Source: G039029935 sp039029935 (GTDB lineage: Bacteria; Chloroflexota; Anaerolineae; Caldilineales; Caldilineaceae). From it: DNA of 28,335 bases. The DNA is taken from assembly GCA_039029935.1 (NCBI GenBank), contig JBCCFC010000009.1:1-28335 (forward strand), given 5' to 3'. Below, piece after piece: positions 15,601-22,758 of the stretch (positions are counted from its first letter, which is position 1; each line of letters opens with the position of its first letter). The notes under the pieces were generated by a model. The model saw nothing but the letters and a program-made list of their open reading frames with translations, searched no databases and was not told where the DNA came from. Position numbers and translations under genes: made by a program.

Positions 15601-18600
15601 CCATCGGGACATGGAATGCCATCTGGACACTCTGCGTTGTCGCTGATACCATCGCCGTCGCTGTCACCACCGTCAACATTCCCGTTGTCGTTGTCGGGGT
15701 CGAGGTGTGATGGGATGCCGTCGTTATCAAAGTCGATACAGACATTGTCGCCACATTCCTCGACAGTTGGTGTGCCGTCGCCATCATCATCAGCATCATT
15801 CTGATCGCTGTTGCCATCGCCATCGGTGTCACGGTTGCTTGGCTCCAGATGATCTGGGCGGCTGTCATTGTCCGCATCGCCAGTCTCACCCGCTGTTAGC
15901 GTACCATCATTGTCATCATCAGGATCATTGAAATCTGGGTCGCCATCGCCGTCGCTGTCTGGACAGTTGTTGGCATTAAACGGGGGTCCATCCGGACATT
16001 CTACGATGTTGACGAGGTTATCGCCGTCGTCATCATCGTTCTGACCGCTGTTGTCGGTGTCATCCAGATAGTCTGGCGTGTTATCACTGTCCGAGTCCGC
16101 CGCATCATCGGGATTGCCATCGTTATTCGGGTCAGGATTTTCATCTCTGGTCAAAATGTTGTCGTTGTCGTCATCATCATCCAGATAGTCTGGCGTGTTG
16201 TCATTATCGCTATCTTCCTGTGTGGGGTCCGTGTTACCATCATAGGCTTCAAAGATTGTCAGGATGGTGTCGCCATCATCATCGTCATCACCAGGGTCGG
16301 GTGTGCCATCATTGTCGGTGTCTGGACAAGTCGCCAGATCATAGGGTGGACCCGCAGGACACTCGGCTTCATTGTTCAGCCCGTCGCCATCATCATCGTT
16401 GGTGGGGCGGTTGTCAACATCATCCAGATAGTCTGGGTTGGTGTCATTGTCGATATCCTGCGCATCAACCGGATTGCCATCACCATTTGGGTCAGGATTC
16501 TCATCTCTGGTCAACACATTGTCGTTGTCATCATCGTCATCCAGATAGTCCGCTGTATTGTCGTTATCGCTATCTTCCTGTGTCGGGTCAGTGTTGCCAC
16601 CATAGACCTCAAACTTGGTCAGGATCGTGTCACCATCATCATCCTCATCGGCAGGGTCTGGTGTGCCATCGTTGTCGGTGTCTGGACAATTTGCCAAGTT
16701 ATAGGGTGGTCCATTAGGACACTCAACATTGTTCAGAATGCCATCGCTGTCATCATCCTCAGTGAGTCGATTGTCGGTGTCATCCAGATAGTCGGGGATA
16801 TTGTCGCTATCCTCATCCTGTGCATCATCTGGGTTGCCATCGTTGTTGGGATCGGCATTTTCGTTGATGGTATCAATGTTGTCATCATCGTCATCGTCAT
16901 CCAAGTAATCCGGTGTGCCGTCACCATCGCTCTGTTGCTGTGTCGGATCGGTGTTGCCATCATAGGCTTCAAACTGCGTCAGAACACCATCACCATCATC
17001 GTCGTTATCAAGCGGGTCTGGCGTGTTATCGTTGTCCGTGTCTGGGCAGGTCGCCAAATCATAGGGTGGACCCGCCGGACACTCAGTGCTGTTGTTCACC
17101 CCATCATTGTCATCATCCGCGGTAAGTCGGTCATCGGTATCATCCAGATAGTCTGGCGTGTTATCATTGTCCTCATCCTGTGCATCATCAGGATTGCCGT
17201 CATTGTTGGGGTCAGGATTTTCATCCCTCGTCAACACATTGTCACCATCATCATCGCTATCCAAGTAATCCGGTGTGTTGTCAGCATCACTATCTTCCTG
17301 TGTCGGGTCAGTGTTATCATCATACACCTCAAAGATGGTCAAGATGGTGTCGTCATCATCATCGTCATCCAAGTAATCCGGTGTACCATCGGCATCACTC
17401 TGTTGTTGTGTCGGGTCACTGTTGCCGCCATACGCTTCATCCTGCGTCAGGATGGTATCGCCATCATCATCGTTGTCGGCAGGGTTGGGTGTGCCATCGT
17501 TGTCTGTGTCTGGACAGGTCGCCAAATCATAGGGTGGACCCGCAGGACACTCAACGCTGTTGATTACACCATCATTGTCGTCATCCTGTGTGAGTCGATC
17601 ATCGGTATCATCGAGATAGTCTGGTGTGTTGTCGTTATCTGCATCCTGTGCATCATCAGGATTGCCATCGTTGTTGGGATCAGGATTCTCATTGGCAGTT
17701 GGCACGTTGTCATTGTCATCATCATCATCCAGATAGTCTGGTGTGTTGTCGTTATCGCTATCTTCCTGTGTCGGATCAGTGTTGCCGTCATACACCTCAA
17801 AAATGGTCAGAATGGTGTCGCCATCATCGTCATTGTCCAGCATGTCGATTGTGCCATCGGTGTCGGTGTCTGGACAGTTTGGTGCTTCGTAGGGTTCACC
17901 ATTTGGACATTCGGTGCTGTTGATTATACCGTCGCCATCCTCATCGCCGTTGGGGTCAATGGCGTTATGAACGCCATCTTCCTCTTCAAGCGCATCAATC
18001 ACACCATCATTATCCGTGTCCTGTCCTTGCAATGCATTTTCACCCGCAACACAAACCTCTGGGACATTCACTGCACCATCACAAGTACCATCACCATCAG
18101 TATCCCCATCACCTGGATTGGTTCCCAGTGCTACTTCGTCAGGATCAAGAATGCCATCAAGATCAGAGTCTGCTGGGGCCGTCGCTGCTGCAATCAACTC
18201 GTCACTACCACAACCGATGACATTACCGGCGCCATCCGCTGGCACAACGATGTACCAAGGGCCTGCGCCTGCGGAGACAGTGGTGTCAGTGAAGCTGTTG
18301 ACACCCAGTGGGACACCTGCAATCCCTGTGGTGGTATTGTTGGGCGAAACCGCTACAAGGTCAAAACGCCCATTGCTAAAGCCATTGTTGGGGCTGGCCC
18401 CGGATTCGTTGACACTGCGATAGACATGGTAGAAGTCGGCAACGCCCGTCCAGTTGATGACGGCAGTCGAGTCGTCAATCTTCTGCGCCCATGTGGCCTC
18501 GACACAACGCCCTTCGGTCAACTGGTTGCCCACCGCACCATGATTGGTGACAGCGTTACCAGTTTCGTAGGGGTTGATGCTAAAGGACCACGATGTCCCC

Positions 18601-19010
18601 TCGACTGCCCCCTGCCCACCAAAGATAATGTCGATGGATTGGCCTGCAACCGCGGCTGGCTGAAAACTCTGGCCGGACAGTACCCATTGTGAATTTGAGT
18701 ATCCGTTGCCAGAGCCACTCCCTGGGCTAAACGAGTTCTCTGTGATAATTTGTGAAGGTGGATTGGCATTGGCAACCCACGCCACATAGCTGGCGTCCGC
18801 AGGGGTACCGGGCAGTGTACCAAAGTCGGCAGAGCTACCCGCATAGACGATGCCATAACCAAAGAGGTTGTAGATCAACAGCAACAACCCAATCAGCATC
18901 AACACAATGCTCATCTGCATTATGGTGATGCGAGATTGATGCTGTTGTGCCAACACCCCAACCCTGGCATCTGTACTTTTTGAAAATGTACGCTTTGAGT
19001 GTGTACGCAT
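12630..19010 (-). CDS. Giant secreted surface protein with thrombospondin type-3, SdrD_B and DUF11 modules
   Basis: A 2126-residue predicted extracellular protein. Residues 1-29 are basic, 30-55 form a hydrophobic signal/anchor (IVLMLIGLLLLIYNLFGYGI). About 57-275 is a module shared with the protein at 19495 (FGTLPGTP, YVAWVA, YVYRSVN-like, GPWYIVVPADG). About 279-1141 is a long Asp-rich run of thrombospondin type-3 (calcium-binding) repeats, DxDxDGxxD, arranged in 360-bp higher-order units. Four SdrD_B-like domains follow (about 1284-1750; markers GDFVWEDENLDGIQDDNEPG, GGLAWEDVNGNG, GDFIWEDLDGDG and GDFIWNDLDADG), then one or two DUF11-type domains, a fibronectin-like domain (LLSFTARASDDGIEVRW) and the tail FLPVVNR. 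There is no LPxTG motif. AGGAGT (19020-19015) precedes ATG 19010. It likely folds as a calcium-stiffened rod for adhesion, filament or sheath structure. Confidence 0.9.
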   Translation of the reverse strand: MRTHSKRTFSKSTDARVGVLAQQHQSRITIMQMSIVLMLIGLLLLIYNLFGYGIVYAGSSADFGTLPGTPADASYVAWVANANPPSQIITENSFSPGSGSGNGYSNSQWVLSGQSFQPAAVAGQSIDIIFGGQGAVEGTSWSFSINPYETGNAVTNHGAVGNQLTEGRCVEATWAQKIDDSTAVINWTGVADFYHVYRSVNESGASPNNGFSNGRFDLVAVSPNNTTTGIAGVPLGVNSFTDTTVSAGAGPWYIVVPADGAGNVIGCGSDELIAAATAPADSDLDGILDPDEVALGTNPGDGDTDGDGTCDGAVNVPEVCVAGENALQGQDTDNDGVIDALEEEDGVHNAIDPNGDEDGDGIINSTECPNGEPYEAPNCPDTDTDGTIDMLDNDDDGDTILTIFEVYDGNTDPTQEDSDNDNTPDYLDDDDDNDNVPTANENPDPNNDGNPDDAQDADNDNTPDYLDDTDDRLTQDDDNDGVINSVECPAGPPYDLATCPDTDNDGTPNPADNDDDGDTILTQDEAYGGNSDPTQQQSDADGTPDYLDDDDDDDTILTIFEVYDDNTDPTQEDSDADNTPDYLDSDDDGDNVLTRDENPDPNNDGNPDDAQDEDNDNTPDYLDDTDDRLTADDDNDGVNNSTECPAGPPYDLATCPDTDNDNTPDPLDNDDDGDGVLTQFEAYDGNTDPTQQQSDGDGTPDYLDDDDDDDNIDTINENADPNNDGNPDDAQDEDSDNIPDYLDDTDNRLTEDDDSDGILNNVECPNGPPYNLANCPDTDNDGTPDPADEDDDGDTILTKFEVYGGNTDPTQEDSDNDNTADYLDDDDDNDNVLTRDENPDPNGDGNPVDAQDIDNDTNPDYLDDVDNRPTNDDDGDGLNNEAECPAGPPYDLATCPDTDNDGTPDPGDDDDDGDTILTIFEAYDGNTDPTQEDSDNDNTPDYLDDDDDNDNILTRDENPDPNNDGNPDDAADSDSDNTPDYLDDTDNSGQNDDDDGDNLVNIVECPDGPPFNANNCPDSDGDGDPDFNDPDDDNDGTLTAGETGDADNDSRPDHLEPSNRDTDGDGNSDQNDADDDGDGTPTVEECGDNVCIDFDNDGIPSHLDPDNDNGNVDGGDSDGDGISDNAECPDGIPCPDGDNNGQPDYTQFAEPGFNFETYIDGQEADTLNEAVLATTGISLTLRYEVANTGNTQLNWRKLDDTVLGNLDDGCGLPRLIPVGNTVFCDVTIVAGDFPNGIEHAATARVVNALPGAGGGGLVLAASTFERLQEEEKSDSAWYQTNSLFGAIGDFVWEDENLDGIQDDNEPGLSGVQVELYDILGQLVETTVTDLNGFYRFTGVEAGSYRVGVVLPDLTTVYALKDQGDDDTKDSDANPSSGRTDPSTVSAGIYDEAADVGLVGLLSSKPSTIGGLAWEDVNGNGLRDDGEPLLPDVLVQLLDSSEQVLETTSTDPNNGTYVFTPLGPGNYFVRFIDPTGYEPTLPNQGFVDTIDSDVIPNDVGNAATTEMIELRVGETTTIWDAGYYRPVSLGDFIWEDLDGDGIQDNGEPGVSGATVTLYKTGVISPLLLMVTGSDGLYGFDGLIPGTYYIIVSNPAGTQFTAKEQGNDMAQDSDVNPFTGVSSPVTLNSGDSDDTLDAGLFTPAVIGDFIWNDLDADGVQENDEDGVENVTLNLLDSNGNVVGSTTTDANGAYSFDVNPGVYQVEIDIPAGYQLTFPDQGGDDATDSDFNKTTNRTPLTPVASGDTNNTLDGGLIQWNEGIDVEKSTNGMDADEPSGPQIPVGETVTWVFTVTNVGNIPLINITLNDDQLGDLTDTCPQTSLQPDESMVCTETGTAEEGLHRNVATVEGVDEFINSIVVEDTDVSHYTGIVVGADLTIAKMDSEDPADAGLELIYTLVYTNNGPGDAVNVQIEDMLPMGVLVNEIIMTNPPLPDPAASYNPATGLSVVWTVPQLNAGESGTIQFLVDTDPTLEGSTIENVATISSDTPDTNPDNNEAREETTFRIGGVGIPTAIELLSFTARASDDGIEVRWVTGAEVDTNGFSLYRSSNGNRDSAAAVTDRLIQSGGPLGSEYSFMDTSAVGGVTYTYWLVETENDGTEIDYGPVVEQAFTAGPTQTNFVFLPVVNR
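15958..17900 (-). repeat. 360-bp higher-order tandem repeat in the thrombospondin type-3 region
   Basis: The same sequence (a conserved ECP-x-GPPY-x-L-x-x-CPDTD block) recurs at 16321, 16681, 17041, 17509 and 17869, with a diverged copy starting at about 15958. The spacing is exactly 360 bases except for 468 between 17041 and 17509, where one unit carries an extra 108 bases (36 codons). Each unit is 120 codons and starts with the only Cys pair in the unit. The in-frame spacing means the array can expand or shrink without breaking the protein. Confidence 0.9.
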
Positions 19011-19494
19011 ATCGACTCCTTCAAGTCCTAGCTATTTGATTTTAACCGTGACAGTTTTAACAATGACAGTTTTAACCGTGACAAAATTAACCGCTTGGAA
19101 AATAAGTTCATTTACCGTATATCTGCACTCTCTATTATGATATAACTTAAGTAAACTCAGACTTTCCATTTTCTGTCAATTTTTCGATTTTGCTATTTTT
19201 GGTCACTTTGAGACAGAAAATACAACATAAATCGGATTGTTGCTGTCAATCTGAGTGATTGCCATACCCATTTCCGTTGAATGAGCGTCTTACACAATGG
19301 AAATCATGCAAAGTTTCGTAAAGAGGCTAAAATAAAACCCATAGATGCTTACGTCGTTACAACAAACCTATGACCAATCTACAACAATTAAATTAACACT
19401 AAAAAGTGTAGCAACTTTCGTTATTTTGTAACTTGTTTGCTTAGTGAGTAACGATAAAAATAAATAAATGGATTCATCGAAAGGATACCAATGC
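19011..19494. other. Divergent intergenic region between the two surface-protein genes
   Basis: This AT-rich region must carry both promoters of the divergent surface-protein genes. It holds the 15-bp repeats at 19041-19092 in the leader of the minus-strand gene, and AAGGA (19481-19485) nine bases before ATG 19495. TTACTTAAGTTATA, on the minus strand at 19141-19154, also occurs at 11098-11111. I see no small gene here, and no -35/-10 pair convinced me. Confidence 0.6.
19041..19092 (-). repeat. Three and a half 15-bp direct repeats in the leader of the giant surface-protein gene
   Basis: TTTAACCGTGACAGT, TTTAACAATGACAGT and TTTAACCGTGACAAA follow each other without spacing at 19041-19085, and a partial ATTAACC ends at 19092. 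They lie 31-82 bases upstream of the minus-strand ATG, just before its ribosome-binding site. Such iteron-like spacing suggests a protein-binding operator or a translational control site. Confidence 0.85.
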
Positions 19495-22278
19495 ATGAAC
19501 GTTCGCTTTTTCTTTCTTTTTTTCTGTGCATTAACACTGACACTAACTATCGTCACTGCCGTTGTGCCGCGTGTAAAGGCTGTGCAGGTTGAAGACATAG
19601 ACGGGAGCAATCTTGATTATGGGTCACTCCCCAACACGCCCGAAGAGGTTGGCTATGTGGCATGGATTGGCACAAACAGTACCACTCCCCCAGGTCAAGT
19701 GATCACCGAAGATTCCCTCAGCCCAGGCTCAGGCACCAACAACGGGTATACCAATCAACAGTGGTTTCTTAATGTAGGTCAGTTCAAAAATCCTGCCGGA
19801 AGCCCTGGCGCAACAATTCAACTGCTCTTTGGCGGGCGGGGAGATAGTGTAGGGCAGGCATGGTCCTATGCCATTGATAGCTGGGACAACAATCAAGGGT
19901 TTACCGATCATGGCATGGTTGGGGTTACACTTGCCAGCGAGAACAGCACCTGCCCCGCCATTACACAGGCCGAGTTTGGCGAAGGCGAGAATGCGGATGT
20001 GGTCACACTTTTGTGGAGCGACACGGGGGCAACGAGTTATGCGCTCTATCGTAGTGTGAATGCATCGGGGGCGGGGAATGACGCCAGCAACGGTATCTAT
20101 GATTTTGTGGAGACAATCGCTGCATCCACAACGTATCTTGATGCACAAGTGCCGTCAGGTGAAGGCCCTTGGTATGTTGTTGTGCCTGCGGATGGGGATG
20201 GCAATCTTGTCGGGTGCGCCAGCGAAGAGGCAATGGCACTGATGAGTGAGCCAAGTGCAACATCAACTGCGACATCAACTGGAACACCAACGGGGACACC
20301 GACAGGAACGCCAACGTCTGCTGCTACCAACACGCCAACCCTGACGATGACACCGACCGTGACTGTGACCAGCATGTCTACTGCAACTGTCACACCCACC
20401 GCTGTGACGATACCAACCGCTACTTCCACCGCCTCCCCCACAGCATCTCTCACAGCATCTCTCACAGTGTCACCAACAGGTACGGCTGTACCGACACAGA
20501 CAAGTACACCCACAATGACCCTAGCAGCTACTGCTACGTCAACATCCCCGACAGTATCGCCAACCGTGTCTCCAACAGGAAATGCCACATCCCAATTGAC
20601 CGTTACATCAACGCCTCTATCTACGTCAACCCCTGTACCCACATCGACAGAAACGCCCATCCCAACCAGCACGCCGATGACGCCCAACCTGACCACCTTC
20701 CCGACACAAACCCCAACAATGCTGACATCGGAAGGCGTTCAAGTGAGTGGACATGTATGGCATGATACCAACATCAACGGGGTCCGTGAAACTGATGAGC
20801 CTATTTTATCGAGCATCATGGTAGAGCTATTCTTTGCCAGCGGCCCCTCCGCAGGGCAATCGACAGGGCGCACAACCTTGACAAACAACGATGGCGTCTA
20901 CGTGTTTACCGAACTTCCGCAAGGCCAATATTATGTCGAGTTTGATATCGGTGGTTTGAGCAACATCTTTGGGATCACACAGCCTAATGTGGGTGTCACC
21001 GAGGGGCTGGACTCTGATGTCATCGACACATCAGGGCGCAGTGATAACACGCCTGTCTTGAGTCCCAATGAAACTTATAACGCGCTGGACATGGGCATGT
21101 TCCAATACGCAACCATTGGCGGCGCGGTGTGGCTGGATGCGGATACGGATGGACAACAGGATGATGGTGAAGCCTTTTGGGGCGGGACCACTGTGGAGCT
21201 ACGTCGATCAGATATGGAACCATCACAAGAGCCACTGTTCTCCACCTTTTCCGGTACAGGTGGACTCTATCGCTTCCCATTGCTGACCCCTGTTGACTAT
21301 TACCTCACCTTTCTCCCGCGCGAGGGTCTGTTCTTAACCCTCGACAATAACGTCGAAGATGACACGATTGATTCGGATGCTGCCCCCCTAACCGGGTTGA
21401 CTGTCCCGATTTCGGTGGAGGCTGGCAACGAGTCGCTAGAATGGGATGCGGGCGTCTATCGTGGAGCACGCGTTCGTGGCAATGCAGGAGCCGTTTGGGA
21501 AGACATCAACGGCAACGGCATCCGCGAAGAGAGCGAGCCGCCCATTGAGGGTGTGGAAGTCGTGCTTTTCCGTTTTAACAATGCGCGGCTCGACCAATCC
21601 ATCACCGATGTTGACGGGACCTATGTCTTTCATGGATTAGTACCGAATAGCTACTATTTACGGTTCCAATTGCCGATGACGCTGACCACCTTGATGCTGA
21701 CCGAACCAAATCAAGGGGATACGGCGGACCTAAACAGCGATGTCAACCTTGATACCGAGCGCACACCATTTTTCGAGTTGGAACGAGGTGACGATGTCCA
21801 GAATTTAGGCGCAGGGTTCACCTATCCCGCCAGTATCACCGATACAATTTGGCTGGACGAGGATGAGAACGGGCTGCGTGATGTCGGTGAGTCTGGTTTG
21901 GTCAGCGTTACAGTGGACCTCTATCGTCTGCCAAATGACCGAACCGTTGACGACATTGAGTCGTTGATGGAGGGTAGCACCTTAGGCGAAGTGATTGAAC
22001 CGATTGACCCCGATCAAACCACAATCACAAATGAACAAGGTGTCTTTGCCTTTGAGGACCTCTCGCCTGGAACCTATTGGCTGGTGGTCACAACACCGGA
22101 CGGCATTGAGTTTAGCACACAGATGGTCAACGATGTCAACGGCTCGCAGATTGATCCTGCAACAGGGCGCACCGATGCGATTGAGCTTCTGTCGGGGATG
22201 GAGCGCAATCAGGCGGGGGCTGGGTTGCGTGTGGCAGAGATTGAATATACGCTGTTCCTGCCAACGATTCAGCGGTAG
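19495..22278 (+). CDS. Secreted surface protein with mucin-like stalk and four SdrD_B-like domains
   Basis: A 927-residue predicted secreted protein. A signal peptide (MNVRFFFLFFCALTLTLTIV, cleavage likely near VKA at about residue 30) is followed to about residue 250 by a module clearly paralogous to the start of the giant protein at 12630-19010: YGSLPNTP, GYVAWIG, SPGSGTNNGYTNQQW, LLFGGRG, YALYRSVNASG and GPWYVVVPADGDGN in the same order. Residues about 252-410 are a Thr/Ser/Pro-rich, probably glycosylated stalk. Four SdrD_B-like domains follow (starts GHVWHDTNINGVRETDEP, GGAVWLDADTDGQQDDGE, GAVWEDINGNGIREESEP and DTIWLDEDENGLRDVGES), and the protein ends with FLPTIQR. I prefer ATG 19495 over ATG 19468 because AAGGA lies nine bases before it and the signal peptide starts there. 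It probably forms an extracellular structure with, or in place of, its divergent neighbour. Confidence 0.88.
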   Translation: MNVRFFFLFFCALTLTLTIVTAVVPRVKAVQVEDIDGSNLDYGSLPNTPEEVGYVAWIGTNSTTPPGQVITEDSLSPGSGTNNGYTNQQWFLNVGQFKNPAGSPGATIQLLFGGRGDSVGQAWSYAIDSWDNNQGFTDHGMVGVTLASENSTCPAITQAEFGEGENADVVTLLWSDTGATSYALYRSVNASGAGNDASNGIYDFVETIAASTTYLDAQVPSGEGPWYVVVPADGDGNLVGCASEEAMALMSEPSATSTATSTGTPTGTPTGTPTSAATNTPTLTMTPTVTVTSMSTATVTPTAVTIPTATSTASPTASLTASLTVSPTGTAVPTQTSTPTMTLAATATSTSPTVSPTVSPTGNATSQLTVTSTPLSTSTPVPTSTETPIPTSTPMTPNLTTFPTQTPTMLTSEGVQVSGHVWHDTNINGVRETDEPILSSIMVELFFASGPSAGQSTGRTTLTNNDGVYVFTELPQGQYYVEFDIGGLSNIFGITQPNVGVTEGLDSDVIDTSGRSDNTPVLSPNETYNALDMGMFQYATIGGAVWLDADTDGQQDDGEAFWGGTTVELRRSDMEPSQEPLFSTFSGTGGLYRFPLLTPVDYYLTFLPREGLFLTLDNNVEDDTIDSDAAPLTGLTVPISVEAGNESLEWDAGVYRGARVRGNAGAVWEDINGNGIREESEPPIEGVEVVLFRFNNARLDQSITDVDGTYVFHGLVPNSYYLRFQLPMTLTTLMLTEPNQGDTADLNSDVNLDTERTPFFELERGDDVQNLGAGFTYPASITDTIWLDEDENGLRDVGESGLVSVTVDLYRLPNDRTVDDIESLMEGSTLGEVIEPIDPDQTTITNEQGVFAFEDLSPGTYWLVVTTPDGIEFSTQMVNDVNGSQIDPATGRTDAIELLSGMERNQAGAGLRVAEIEYTLFLPTIQR

Positions 22279-22286
22279 GTTAAGTT

Positions 22287-22370
22287 ATACGACAACGGAT
22301 TTAGGGCAGGAACGGATTTTCCTGTGCGGAGATGCCAAAATCCGTTCCCGACCTAAATCCGCTGTCGTAT
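22287..22370. repeat. Long imperfect inverted repeat (34-base arms)
   Basis: Arm one (22287-22320) and arm two (22337-22370) are complementary in three blocks: ATACGACA, CGGATTTAGG and GGAACGGATTTT, separated by mismatches of one and three bases. The loop is 16 bases. It starts eight bases after the surface-protein stop. It has no T-run directly after it, so it may be a dispersed repeat or a weak bidirectional terminator. Confidence 0.88.
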
Positions 22371-22432
22371 ATCCGTTTTCATCCCTATCCGTGTTTCGTT
22401 TAGGTAGTGATGGACGTTGACAAGGAAAGTAT

Positions 22433-22472
22433 CGCAGGTTGGCTACCTGCGTCACAGATAATCAATCTGTGA
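22433..22472. repeat. Two abutting perfect hairpins
   Basis: CGCAGGT-TGGCT-ACCTGCG (22433-22451) is immediately followed by TCACAGAT-AATCA-ATCTGTGA (22452-22472): seven and eight perfect pairs with five-base loops and no spacer. This tandem-hairpin layout resembles REP-type elements. Confidence 0.85.
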
Positions 22473-22500
22473 TATTGGTTTACCTTTTCTTATTTAACGA

Positions 22501-22541
22501 AAACCTACAAAAAACCTTGAAAGAAACCTATAAACAAACCT
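22501..22541. repeat. Four AAACCT boxes at helical spacing
   Basis: AAACCT begins at 22501, 22512, 22524 and 22536, i.e. every 11-12 bases, so the boxes face roughly the same side of the helix. They lie 218-258 bases upstream of ATG 22759. They could be binding sites for a regulator; they could also be chance in AT-rich DNA. Confidence 0.5.
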
Positions 22542-22678
22542 GTCAAAATACAGTCATAATCAACAAAGTATGGACCTATTGAATAGCAAAATTCGTTGAT
22601 AAAAATGAAAAACTTCGCTCAACCACATAGATTATCAAATCATCACATAAAACGATATACCTGTATCTTCAGCGACAA

Positions 22679-22698
22679 CCCTTCTCAGAAGGGCTTCT
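22679..22698. repeat. Overlapping palindromes upstream of the regulator gene
   Basis: CCCTTCT-C-AGAAGGG (22679-22693) is a perfect palindrome around one base, and AGAAG-GG-CTTCT (22687-22698) overlaps it, so only one can form at a time. It lies about 60 bases before ATG 22759 and could be an operator or a small RNA switch. Confidence 0.5.
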
Positions 22699-22746
22699 CG
22701 GAATGCGTTCCACTGACGATTAGGCGAAATACATGGTAAAATTGCT

Positions 22747-22752
22747 GATAAT
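22747..22752 (+). promoter_or_regulatory. Possible -10 box for a leaderless start of the regulator
   Basis: GATAAT lies six bases before ATG 22759, the same geometry as the two minus-strand promoters of this window, and no ribosome-binding site is present. A convincing -35 is not visible, so this is tentative. Confidence 0.3.
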
Positions 22753-22758
22753 AGCATC

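Larger units (their letters stand above)
22279..22758. other. Intergenic region with stacked palindromes before the regulator gene
   Basis: After the stop codon of the surface protein come an 84-bp imperfect inverted repeat, two abutting hairpins, four spaced AAACCT boxes and an AGAAGGG palindrome, each listed separately. The rest is AT-rich and I see no gene. The order suggests a 3' end or repeat cluster on the left and regulatory DNA on the right. Confidence 0.6.

Noticed and set aside
16935..18692. 585-codon plus-strand frame opposite the Asp-rich repeats
   Set aside because: The GAT/GAC-rich repeat reads as Ile/Val-rich on the other strand without stops; it is a by-product of the repeat composition.
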